Below, in pieces: positions 33,605-45,400 of a stretch of 64,000 bases of DNA. The stretch's first letter is position 1; the number at the start of each line of letters is the position of its first letter. Source of the stretch: Rhodococcus sp. 1163 (GTDB lineage Bacteria; Actinomycetota; Actinomycetes; Mycobacteriales; Mycobacteriaceae); the NCBI RefSeq assembly GCF_002091985.1, contig NZ_MKKX01000030.1:1-64000 (forward strand), in the 5' to 3' direction. A program made the position numbers and the translations under genes. The notes under the pieces are model-generated. The model had not been told where the DNA came from. It saw only the letters and a program-made list of their open reading frames with translations, and did not search any database.

Positions 33605-35377
33605 TCAGCATTGGGGAAGATCGATGCTGATAGTAGGAGTGTCCACCAACGGCTGGACCGGAACCGTAGCTTCACCGGAAACGGAAGGCTCCTCCAGTTC
33701 CCAAGTGACAGTTGAGGATTCACCGGGCGGAATCGTGACGTACGCAGCCTGGACGGGCCGACCCAGCTCGGTACCCTTCTGGACCGAGAAGGCGTTGACG
33801 CCGTCGACCTTCATGCCGGTGATCTTGGCGCCCTGCGTCCCGTACAGGTAGGCGATCGACTCGTTGGTGCCGTACGGGACACCGGGCTGGAACGTGCTGG
33901 CCACGTACTGGGTCAGTCCGTCCGAAACCACGGTGTTGGTCAGTGTCGCCGTGACCGTCGACTTCCGGGTCGGGCCGGTGCAGGATTCCGCGGTGTACGA
34001 GATATCGCGAGTGAGGTAGTAGTCGAGTTTGTTTCCGCCTGCGTTGTTGACGATCACGTTGGCATACGGGGCAGGATCGTCTGGGAGCGCATGGCCGACC
34101 TTCGTGCCCTCCAGGGTTTCCTGTTCGGCGGGATCTGCGCTCCACACCGAGATGCGTCCCTCACTGCCTGCCCGGCCGACCGCGTCGAGCAACTTGCGGG
34201 TCGGCGCGACACCGGTCGTCATCTTCGACACGACAGCCTGCGAGATTTCCTGCAGGTAGTTCTTGCGTGCCAGCTGATCTTCGCCGAAGCGAGCGTACGC
34301 AGTGGACAGCGTCACCTCGACGACGTTGTCACCGGAAATGACTTCACCGTCGGCGAGGGTGACCGGGCCGGTGGCGTCGAGAATGTAGCCCAGAGCAATC
34401 GGATCGGTAGCGATGGCGCCGTCGAGCTTCTCCCCGGTCTGCTCGGCCCACATCGAAGACCAGATCTGGCCGGCGTACGGAAAGTGCGGGCTCGCATTGG
34501 AATTGCGGAAGTCGGTCGTGGTGTTACGCGGACCCCACAGTGCGTTGTACTCGGGGCCCAGATCGATCGGCTGCTCCGCGAACTCCAGCTCGCGGTTGCT
34601 GCCGAGGGTATCTACCCGGGCAGTTCCGTTGTCGGCGCGCACAATTCCGAATCCGCCGAGTAGACCACCCGTGCCGCGCGCCTCGGCGTTGGTCTGGAAG
34701 GCGAGAAAGTAGGAGCGGGGACCGTCGGCGCCCATCATCGAAGGAACGATGCGGCTCGCGGTGTAAGTATTGGTCAGCAAGCCAGACAGATCGTGGGTCT
34801 GATTCTCGAGCTGCACACGGGCGTCGTCGACGACTCCGAGATAGGCCGGCGCCTCGATCGCCTGAGCCTGCGCGTAGAGGTCCTGTGCCGCTGCAGAAGT
34901 CTCGGCGAGGATCGGCTCGGCTTCGGTAAGCGACTGCAAGTTCACTCGGCCGCCGCCCTCGATCACGTTGTCGGGGGAGATGCTCGCACTCGCCTGCGCA
35001 GCAGGCTCCAGAACATCGACGGCGAGGCCGCGGACGACATCGGTGATCTCGACGATCGTCTCGAGCGGACTGCCGAGCACTGGGATTGCTGCAGCGATCG
35101 TGAACGGCAGCGAAGACGCTGCGTTCTGCGCCTTGTCCGCGGACTCGCTCGCCTCGGCGGCAGCGGCCTGCGCCCCCGACACATCGCCGTCGAGCAGGGC
35201 GTTCTTCGCGGAGTTCGCGGCGTCCCGCGTCGTCTCCAAATTGGACTTCGCCGTCAAGGCCTCGTACGCCAGCCACGCCAGGAAGGCGAGAACGATGACC
35301 AGAACGATGCCGACACCCAACAGGACGGGGCGCTTGTTCTTGCGCGACGGCGGGCGGGTGTCGGTGCCAGAGGTCAT
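33605..35377 (-). CDS. DUF4012 membrane-anchored surface protein
   Basis: 590 residues: a short cytoplasmic N-terminus, one membrane segment (about residues 19-40, VLLGVGIVLVIVLAFLAWLAY), an Ala-rich probable coiled coil (residues 45-85), and a large outside DUF4012 domain with LAFQTNAEARGTGGLLGGFGIV. The role of DUF4012 is not known; genes for it often accompany exopolysaccharide loci in actinobacteria. It is divergent from the sugar transferase gene (252 bp). ATG at 35377; an upstream extension is basic and unlikely. Confidence 0.87.
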   Translation of the reverse strand: MTSGTDTRPPSRKNKRPVLLGVGIVLVIVLAFLAWLAYEALTAKSNLETTRDAANSAKNALLDGDVSGAQAAAAEASESADKAQNAASSLPFTIAAAIPVLGSPLETIVEITDVVRGLAVDVLEPAAQASASISPDNVIEGGGRVNLQSLTEAEPILAETSAAAQDLYAQAQAIEAPAYLGVVDDARVQLENQTHDLSGLLTNTYTASRIVPSMMGADGPRSYFLAFQTNAEARGTGGLLGGFGIVRADNGTARVDTLGSNRELEFAEQPIDLGPEYNALWGPRNTTTDFRNSNASPHFPYAGQIWSSMWAEQTGEKLDGAIATDPIALGYILDATGPVTLADGEVISGDNVVEVTLSTAYARFGEDQLARKNYLQEISQAVVSKMTTGVAPTRKLLDAVGRAGSEGRISVWSADPAEQETLEGTKVGHALPDDPAPYANVIVNNAGGNKLDYYLTRDISYTAESCTGPTRKSTVTATLTNTVVSDGLTQYVASTFQPGVPYGTNESIAYLYGTQGAKITGMKVDGVNAFSVQKGTELGRPVQAAYVTIPPGESSTVTWELEEPSVSGEATVPVQPLVDTPTISIDLPQC

Positions 35378-35629
35378 GTCGACGGGGCTCCTGTTGCTAG
35401 GGATGGTTCGAGTGAAGGGCGCGGGTATTGCCGAAAAGAAGATATTCACGCCCGTGGGAAGACTAGTGCGTCGACGTCGGCAGCGGGCATCGAGGTGGTG
35501 TGGTAATTCGATTGAATGATTGTCGATGTCGGTAATTAATACGATCGTGTAAATCAACGACTTGTAGGCGCCGAGATCGTAACGTAATCGCAGTTACTCA
35601 CGATAACAATCGGTCGGTCTCGGGGAGAA

Positions 35630-36244
35630 GTGTCTGGTTCGGAGAGGGGAGTCGGGAGAGTGATCCGCTGTAGTTCGGGAGGGTGCGGTTCGGACCCCTC
35701 GATACCACAACAGGGCGGATCGGCAGGGCCCTCGCGGCTCGATCCGGTGCAATCTGCGACCAAAGTCATATTCGACAGAGTGGTGGCCGCCACAATCCTG
35801 GTAGTGCTGGCGCCGGTATTCCTCGGATGCGTGATTTCGACCAGTGGCGCCGAAGGTGAGCCCACGTTCGCGTCCACGACGCGGATCGGTCGTCGAGGCG
35901 TCCGTTTTCAGCTCCTGAGCTTCAGAACACGCCCTGAGCAGCGCCTCGGCGTACTCCTGACGAAGCTGGGCATGGATCATCTGCCCGAGCTGATCAACGT
36001 TCTTCGGGGTGACATGAGCATGGTCGGGCCGCGACCCGCCGCGGATCGGCCCGGCATTCCCGATGTGGAAGTCCCCGTTGACTGCCGTCCAGGAATCACC
36101 GGGCTGTGGATGCTGGCGCCCCGCGCGGACATCTCCGGACCGGACGCGGAGATGCTCGATCGCGGCTATGTGGACTCGTGGTCACTCGCCCGCGACATCC
36201 GCATCCTGTACCGGACAGTCGCCGCAGTACGGTACCGCCCCTGA
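35630..36244 (+). CDS. Sugar transferase (polyprenyl-phosphate phosphosugar transferase), short form
   Basis: 204-residue member of the bacterial sugar transferase family (WbaP/PglC type), which starts glycan synthesis by loading a sugar-1-phosphate on a lipid carrier. One membrane/re-entrant helix lies at about residues 46-67, and the diagnostic LPELINVLRGDMSMVGPRP follows near 120-138. The loop just before it is shorter than usual: the common K-F-R-S-M region appears only as LLSFRTRP, and the DE/DG acidic site is poorly kept, so activity is uncertain. The GTG start is tentative. It lies between DUF4012 and NRPS genes. Confidence 0.8.
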   Translation: MSGSERGVGRVIRCSSGGCGSDPSIPQQGGSAGPSRLDPVQSATKVIFDRVVAATILVVLAPVFLGCVISTSGAEGEPTFASTTRIGRRGVRFQLLSFRTRPEQRLGVLLTKLGMDHLPELINVLRGDMSMVGPRPAADRPGIPDVEVPVDCRPGITGLWMLAPRADISGPDAEMLDRGYVDSWSLARDIRILYRTVAAVRYRP

Positions 36245-36499
36245 ACGGCTGGAAATATTCAGGGAAATAACCAGAAACAAGCGGAATGGCGCTTTTCAAT
36301 ACACGTCACCTAGTTTTCACCGAAATGTACTGCGCCCGCAACGGTTAATATCACGGAAGTCGCATTGGATAAGTAGAGCAAATACCTCCGGTCCACTAGT
36401 TTGTAAATGGGCGCTACTGATCGACGTTGCTTCAGCAACGTTCTTCCGGAGTGAAGATTGTGCCGCCGGCGCAAAGGACTGTGAGGAGGGGTAGCAGAA

Positions 36500-39400
36500 G
36501 TGTCGTCAGTGGAAGGTGCCCCCAGCGGGATCGACTTGTTCCCGCTGTCGCCCGCCCAGCTCAATATCTACTTCGCGCAGAAGCTGGCGCCGGGGGTTCC
36601 GTTCACCATCGCCCAGTTCGTGGAGATCCGTGGCGATATCGACCCCGCCACGTTGATCCGAGCTACCGACATCGCGTGCCGCGAGCTCGAATCGCCTGGC
36701 GTGCGCTTGGGTGAGGACGACGGGCAGCCCTATCAATGGGTCGACCTCAACGTTCCCTACGCCATGATTTACCGCGACCTTCGCGACGAGAGCGACCCCG
36801 TCGGCTACGCCCACCGCTACATGGACGAGCAATACCGAAAGCCCGTCGACTTGGTCCGCGATCAGCTGATCGCCTCGGAGATCATGCAGGTCGGCGACGC
36901 ACACTACTTCTGGTACAGCCGAGCTCACCACGTCGTCATGGACGGCTTGGGTGCAATCTCCGTTCAGGAGCGCACCGCCGCCGCGTACACGGCCCTGCTG
37001 ACCGGCGCCGACGTTCCCAAGACCCGCGCCGTCGGTGTCCGGGCGATCTACGACTACGAAACCGCCTACGTCGGTTCCACGCGCTACGAAGCCGACCGCG
37101 AATACTGGGTCGGCAGGCTAGACGGTCACGCCGATGCGCCACGTCTGGCAGGCACCTCGCATTCCGGTGCGGCCGTGCCCAGCGCCGTCTCGATCAGCGT
37201 CGGCGCAGTGCTCGACGACGAGCTGACCGACGCAATGGCCGCGCTCGCCCAGCGCTACAACTCTTCCGACGTCCCCGTCGTGCTCGCGACGTTCGCGCTG
37301 TACCTCGCGCGGATGACCGGCACCGACGACGTCATGCTCAGCCTCCCCGTCTCGGGTCGAGCGACCACCAAACTGCGTGACTCCTCCGGGATGATGTCCA
37401 ACATCGTGCCGCTGCGCATCGGCGTCGACCCAGACGTCACCATCGAGGAACTACTGCGCCGCATCCAGGTCGAGCTCACCGGCGCGCTGCGGCATCAGCG
37501 GTTCCGCGTCGAGGACATGCAGCGTGAAACCGACGGCGGGTTCGAGGGCAGTACCTCCGCGGGCCGTGGAGCTTTCGGCCCGACCGTGAACATCATGATG
37601 TACGACAGCACAATTCGGCTCGGCAACGTCATCGGCGAATACCGTGTGCTCTCCAGCGGCCCGATCGACGACATGATGGTCAACGTCTACCCGGGGGTCG
37701 CCGGCGCCAGCACCCGCGTCGACTTCCTCGGTAACCCGGCGATTTACAGCACCGAGGAGCTGAGCACGCACCATCAGCGGTTCCTCGCGCTGCTGCGTAC
37801 CGTGCTCGCAGCACCGGACGGGTTGCCGCTTGCGGACCTGAAAGTGCTTTCGCCTGCCGAAGAGGAAGCCCTGCTCGCAGTGGACTCGCAGGGTCCACGG
37901 CCTGTTCTGCTGCCCGAGTTGCTGCGGGACTCCGCCGTGGTCCGCTACGCCGGGCAGGAGCTCACGGGCATCGAATTCGTCTCTCGTGCAGACCATATCG
38001 CGGGACAGCTTGCGCCCTTCCTCACCTCACCCGAGACGCGAATCGCAATCGCGTTAGACCGCTCGATGCACTCCGTGCTGGCGTTGTGGTCCGTATCGGT
38101 AGCGGGCGCATCGTTCGTGCCCGTCGACCCGCACGATCCGACCGACCGCCTGACCTCCATGCTCGGCGGCATCGGAGTGCGCGTCGGCATCACCGGACGC
38201 GCACTGCTCGGCACGCTCCCCAGCACAGTCGAGTGGCTGGCCATCGAAGACCTTCTGGGCGCCGAAACCCTGCCCTTCGACGCTCACCAGGTTCACCTCG
38301 ACAACGAGGCCTACGTCATCCATACCTCCGGTTCGACCGGAAAGCCCAAGGCCGTCAGCCTCGCTCACCGCGGGCTCGCGCAACTCGCAACAGCGGTAGT
38401 GGATCGGTACTCGGTCTCACCGGACGCGCGGGTACTGCACCTGGCGTCACCGGTGTTCGACGCGTCCATCCAGGAAATCCTGGCCGCCTTCGCTGCCGGT
38501 GCCACGCTGGTCATCGCACCCGCCGACGTGTACGCGGGGCCCGCGCTCGCAGACCTCCTGGCCGAAGAACGCATCACGCACCTCATCACCTCCCCGACCG
38601 TCCTCGCGACGCTCGAACCGCTCGACGTCAAAGGCCTCGAGGTATTCGACGTGGGCGGTGAGGCTTGCTCGCCCGCGCTCCGCGACCGGTTCGCCGACGC
38701 CGGACCCGACATGCTCGACGCCTACGGCCCGACCGAGGCAACCGTCCTCGCCACACTCTCCGCACCCATGGCCGTCGGGAAACGGATCACCATCGGTGGC
38801 CCACTGCCCGGTGTCCGCGCACTGGTACTGGACAGCCGATTGCGGCCCGTCCCGTACGGCGGAATCGGCGAGCTCTACCTCGGCGGTGACTCTCTCGCGC
38901 GAGGATACGACGGGCAACCCGGCGTCACCGCGAGCCGTTTCGTGGCCGATCCAGCTGCACCCGGTCGAAGGCTCTATCGCACAGGCGATCTGGTGCGTTG
39001 GTCGATCTTCGGCACGTCACTCGAATACCTGGGCCGCGCCGATCAGCAGCTCCAACTACACGGCCGTCGCCTCGAACTCGGGGAAATCGAATCGGTCGCA
39101 CTGCAGCTGACGGGCGTCGACGCCGTTGCCGTCGACGTTCGTGAAGACCACCTCGTCGCGTACGTCGTCGGTGAGTCCGCATTCTTGAGTGCGCACCTGC
39201 GCGGCGCGCTTCCGGCGTGGATGGTTCCGGACCGCATCGTCGAACTCGAAGCGCTACCCCTCTCGGCGAGCGGCAAGCTCGACCGTCGGGCACTACCCGA
39301 CCCGGCACCGACCACGGTCACCGAATACGTTGCCCCGCAATCCGATACCGAACGCGCCGTCGCTGCGGTGTTCGCCGAAGTACTGGACGTACCGATCGTC

Positions 39401-42400
39401 GGCCGCACCCACTCGTTCTTCGAGCTCGGTGGCGATTCGCTGAGCGCGACGCGAGTGGTGGCCAGGCTCGGCTCCGCGGTCACGCTGCCGGTCCTGTTCG
39501 ACGCGCCGACCGTCGCCGCGATCGCGGATGCCATCGATTCGGCTGTCGATCAGCGAGATTCGCTCGATCTGCTCGACACCGTCATGCCCGAGCGGGTGCC
39601 GCTGTCCTACTCGCAGCAGCGGATGTGGTTTCTCAACCAATTCGATTCGGCCTCGCCCGCATACAACATGCCGGTGGCCGTGCAGTTGCCTTCGGGTGGA
39701 GACTCGGGCCTCGTCATCGCTGCGCTGCGTGACGTGCTCGAACGCCACGAATCGCTGCGCACCTACTTCCCCGACGACGGCAACGGCCCGCGCCAGGTGG
39801 TGCTGCCCACAGCCGGTGTTCTGCCCGTGATCCTCACCAGCGAAGTAGGACCCGACCAGCTCGACGACGCGATCACTGAGCTGGCATCGAAGGGTTTCGA
39901 CGTCGCTGCCGAGGTCCCCATCCGCGCCTCGCTACTCGCCGTCTCCTCGCATGAGGGTTCGCCAGAGGCGACGGTTGTCGTCATCGTCATGCATCACATC
40001 TCGGTCGACGGGTGGTCGATCGATCCACTCGTCCGCGACTTCACCGTCGCCTACGCCGCGCGCACCGCCGGGCATGCCCCCACATGGCCGCGTCTGCAAG
40101 CTCAGTACAGCGAATACGCAGTGTGGAACAGAGCTGTCGTCGACGCCGCCGCCGAGGACCAATTACGTTATTGGACAATCGCACTCGATGCTCTCGATCG
40201 GCCCAGTGCAGAGCTGCCGACCGATCGCCCGCGCCCGGCCGTGCAGTCGATGCAGACTGCCGGCGTCCCTGTCGCCATCGGCACCGAAGTGCACGCCCGG
40301 ATTCGTGCTCTCGCCCTCGGTGAGAACGCGACGACGTTCATGGTCGTCCATGCCGCACTTGCCCTGACTTTGAGTCGCTTCAGTGATTGCGACCGCACCG
40401 TCCTGGGTTCGCCCTCGGCCGGTCGCGGGCACGCAGCGCTCGACGACATGGTCGGAATGTTCGTCGGCACCGTGCCCTTGGCGGTCGAGGTGGACCGCGA
40501 CGGCACCTTCACCGAACTCCTCGAGAGTGTTCGGCACGCAGATCTCGACGCGTTCGCACACTCCGACCTGCCGTTCGAGCGGATCGTCGACGCACTGACC
40601 ACCGATCGATCCCTCGACCGTCACCCACTGTTCCAAGTGATGCTGGGATTCGACAATGCCCGCCACCAGTCGATCGAGGACCTCCCGGTCACCGTGCTGC
40701 CCATCTCCACACACACCTCCGAATTCGACCTCAACGTCGTCGTCACCGAAACTGCCGACGGTATCGCGGGCGATATCGAATACGCGATCGACCTGTACGA
40801 CCGGGCGACCGTCGAACGCTTCGCCGCAGCCTTCGTGAGCGTTCTCGAAGCCGTCGTGGAGAACCCGTCCGTCGTGGTGGGGGATATCGAACTCGCCTCT
40901 CTGCCTCCGCAACCCGAGCGCGATGCGACGGGAACGCTCCTGGACGTGCTGGCAATCGAGACGGCAGACCGGATTGCTGTGGACGGTGAATCGACGCTGA
41001 CCTACCGCGAACTGGACGCCCGATCCAACAGGTTGGCGCGCCTGCTGATCGACCGCGGCGCCGCACCCGAGAGCACCGTGGCGCTCTCGCTCGTACGGTC
41101 CGCGGAGTACATCGTGGCCCTGTGGGCAGTGGTGAAGTCCGGCGCTGCGTTCCTGCCGGTCGATCCGAGCTACCCGGCGCTGCGACGCGAGCAGATCCTC
41201 ACCGGCACCCAGCTGGGCTTCGGCGGTGTCGAAGAGGGCATCAATTGGCTCGACGAATCGGCTGCCGAGAATTTCGACGACAGCGCATTGGTCGACGCCG
41301 ACCGCGCCGCAGCGGTGCACCCGGCCCACCCCGCCTACGTCATCCACACCTCGGGATCCACCGGCATACCGAAACCCGTGACGGTGACGCATGCGGCTGT
41401 GTATGCACTTGCACAGCAGGTAGTTTCGCGCTACGACGTTACCGCTTCGTCGCGGGTGCTGCACGGATACTCGACGAACTTCGACGCCGCCGTGCTGGAA
41501 CTGGTGCTGGCCTTCGGAGCAGACGCCACCATGGTCATCGCACCCACCGAGATACTCGACGGGGACGAGATGGCTCGGTTCCTCGCTACCCACTCCGTCA
41601 CCCACTACCTGTCCACACCGGCCGTGCTCGCCACCGTCCCCCCGGTTACCGGTGTCACCACCGTGGCGGTCGGCGGAGACGTGCTCGGAAGCGCAGTGGT
41701 CGACGCCTGGGCACCCGGACGGCGAATGCTCAACGCGTACGGCCCTTCCGAGGCCACCGTCGTCGCGACGCTGACCGACCCGCTCGACGCCGGGGACCGC
41801 GTCACCATCGGCACACCGCTGCCACACGTGTACGCGCTCGTGCTCGACACTCGCCTACAGCAGGTCCCGGTCGGTGGCGTCGGCGAGCTGTACCTCGGTG
41901 GCATCTCGATTGCGCGCGGTTACCGCGCCCACGCCGCGCTGACCGCGGAGCGCTTCGTCGCAGGCCCCGGTGGACAGCGGCTCTATCGGACCGGCGACCT
42001 CGTACGCCGCCAGGAGTCCGGTGTTCTCGACTACCGTGGCCGCGGCGACTCCCAAGTCCAATTGCGCGGGGTACGCGTCGAACTCGGCGACGTCGAATCC
42101 GCCCTCACCGCCCATCCTTCGGTTCAGAGCGCGGTCGCCGACGTCCGCGACGGCCGAATCGTGGCCTGGGTGGTCGGGGCCGACCAGCGCGAACTCACGC
42201 CGTGGCTACTCGAACGGCTTCCGCTGTCGATGGTGCCCGCCGTGATCGTCGCAGTCGATCGCATCCCGGTCACCGCCAACGGCAAGGTCGACCTCTCCGC
42301 ACTGGTCGCGCCTGCCCCGGTAACCGGAGACCTCTCGACAGCTCGAACGCTGGCCGAGGAAGTCATCCTCGGGATCTTCGCCGACGCCCTCGACGTCGTA

Positions 42401-45400
42401 GATCCGTCTGCCGACGCCAATTTCTTCGTGCTCGGCGGTGATTCACTCAGTGCCACACGCGCAACCTCGCGCATCGGCGCCGCACTGGGCACCCACGTTC
42501 CGGTTCGGACACTGTTCGAAGCGCCGAGTGCCCGCGCCCTCGCTGCGGCAATCGACATGCTGTCCGAGGCATACGTCAGCCCGCCCGCGCTGGTTCATCG
42601 GGCGCAGGCACACGATCACGGCGCCCTGTCTCCCGCCGAGCGACGGGTGTGGCTGCAGAACCGGTTCGACCCCACCTCGGCCGCCTACAACATCGCGTTC
42701 GCATTGCCGCTACCCGCGGACACCGACCTCGCGGTACTACGCGCCGCAATCGTCGACGTGCTCGACCGGCACCTACCGTTGCGCACCGTCTACCCGTCCA
42801 CCCCGGACGGCCCGGTCGCCATGCTGCTCGACGCCGAGATCGTGGTCTCCTCGATCGACGATCGCCACGCCGACGCGAAACTGCTGGCCGAAACCGGATT
42901 CGACCTGACCGTCGAGCCACCCGTGCGGCTCAACGTCGTACACGATGTCGTATGCAGGGGCGGTGAGGTGTCGTTGGTGGTCGTCGCCCATCACATCGCC
43001 GTCGACGGGCTCTCGCTCGCCCCGTTGACCCGCGACGTCTCGATTGCGCTGACCGCAAGGCGGGCCGGGGCGCAACCCGAATTCGCCGCGCTGACAGTAG
43101 ATTACGCCGACTACCGCCTGTGGCAGCAGGATGTGCTGGACTCGGTCGCAGCCGAACAGCTCGCCTATTGGCGGCGCACCCTCGCCGGGCTGCCGGACTA
43201 CCTAGAGCTGCCGACCGGCACCCCGAACTCCTTCGAGAACGCGGCACCCATCGCGTTCGAACTCGACGCTGCCACGCTCGCCGACCTCCGCGGCCTCGCG
43301 AACCGTGTGGGCGCAACACTGTTCGTGGTGATCCACGCTGCCTTGGCCGCCGTGCTCGCCGAAGCCAGCGGCACCGCCGACATCGCCATCGGCACCCCGG
43401 TATCGGGACGCTCCGAACCCGCGCTCGACGACCTGGTCGGCATGTTCGTCGGCACCATCGTGCTCCGGACCGAGGTGGCACCGAACAAGACATTCGAGCA
43501 GTTCGTCACCGACGTCCGCGACCGCGACCTCGACGCATTCGCGCACTCGGCCGTCCCCTTCGACTGGGTCGTCGAGGCCGTGGAACCGGCCAGAGCCATC
43601 GACTCCCACCCACTGTTCCAGGTGCTCCTCGCCGTCGGCGCGCTGGAGATCCCGACCTTCGAACTCGGCACCGGTGAAGTATCGCCGCAGCGAATCGACA
43701 TCTCCGAGAACCAGTTCGACCTCGAAGTCGTCATCGAGCACACCGCCGAAGGTCTGAGTGGACAACTCGGTTACTCCGGCGAACGCTTCGAACGCTCCGT
43801 GTGCGTCGCCCTCGCCGAACGCCTGGAGTCGGTACTCCGACTCGTCGCGGCACGCCCGGACATCGAACTCGGCAGCCTCGATTTTCTCGCGGCCCGCTCG
43901 AACGTCCTCTCGCACAACGACGGTGCCGAAGATCGCTACACCCTCGGCACCCTCGTGCGCCGGGCCGCCGAGACCTGGCCGGACGCAACAGCCGTCGTCG
44001 ACGGCGGCGAATCACTGACGTACACCGAACTGGACCGTCGCTCGAATATGCTGATGGACAGCATCATCGCCGAAGGCGCGGGACCGGGAACGCTGGTTGC
44101 CGTCGCACTGCCGCGGTCCGCCGATCTCGTAGCGGCACTATGGGCCGTCGCCAAGAGCGGTGCAGGCTACCTGCCGATCGACCCGAACCATCCGGCCGCG
44201 CGCATCGAGGAAATCCTCGAACACGCCCAGCCCGTCACCGGCATCACCAGGGCGTCCCTCGCTCCCGACGGAGGACGATGGGTGACGGTCGACAACCTTT
44301 CCGAACCAGCCACGCTTCGCTCGAATGTCGAAAACACCGCATATCTCGACGACACCGCATATGTCATCTACACCTCGGGTTCGACGGGTGCCCCCAAGGG
44401 CGTGCGCGTGACACACCGGGGAATCGCGGATCTGGTGCAGAGCCAACGCGAAACGTTCGGAGTCGAGACCGAATCCCGGGTACTGCAGTTCGCATCCCCA
44501 GGTTTCGACGCCTCGATCTTCGAAATGCTCCTCGCATTCGGAGTCGGCGCAGCCGTGGTCGTCGTGCCCGCCGAGGTCTACGCGGGCCGTGAACTCGAAA
44601 AGTTCATCACCAGCACCGCCGTCACACACGTGTGCCTGACCCCGACCGTCCTGCAGATCACCGACCCGGCGGCCACACCGACCGTCGACGTCGTCATCAT
44701 GGCCGGCGAAGCAGCCAATACCGAACTGGTGCAACGCTGGTCGCACAGCAGCACCGTGTTCAACGCCTACGGACCGACCGAGGCCACGGTCATGGGAACC
44801 TGCACGCCCGCACTGAAACACCTCGCCGCGGTGACCATCGGCGGACCGGTGCGCGGGTTCGACGCCGTCGTCCTCGACGCACGGCTGCGGCCCGTACCGG
44901 ACAACGTGGTGGGGGAGCTGTACCTCGGTGGCCCAGGGCTGGCCGAAGGATACCTGTCCCAGCCCGGACTCACCGCAAGCCGCTTCGTACCGAACATGCT
45001 GGGCCACAAAGGAACACGCCTCTACCGAACCGGCGACCTCGTCCGGTGGGTGGAGCACCGGAACTTGCGCGAACTCGAATACCTCGGACGCGTCGACTCG
45101 CAGGTCAAGATCCGTGGCCATCGCGTCGAACTCGCAGAGGTGGAAGCAGCGCTGCTGCGGCATCCCGACGTCGAACAGGCCTGTGTGGTCGGGCACGATC
45201 ACTCGTTGGCCGCCTACATCGCCGGCGACACCGATGCCGGCTCGGTCCGCGAATTCCTCACGCGCACAATCCCTTCCTACATGGTTCCTGGCTCGGTCAC
45301 CGTCGTGGACACGCTCCCGATGTCGATCTCCGGGAAGATCGACGCGCGAGCGCTACCCGAGCCCACGCTGGCGACCGTCGTGCATCTTGCGCCGTCGACC

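Noticed and set aside
40163..41827. 554-codon minus-strand frame inside the NRPS
   Set aside because: Runs against condensation and adenylation domains; composition reflects the complementary codons.
44138..45202. 354-codon minus-strand frame inside the NRPS
   Set aside because: Same reason; covers the A3 domain in antisense.
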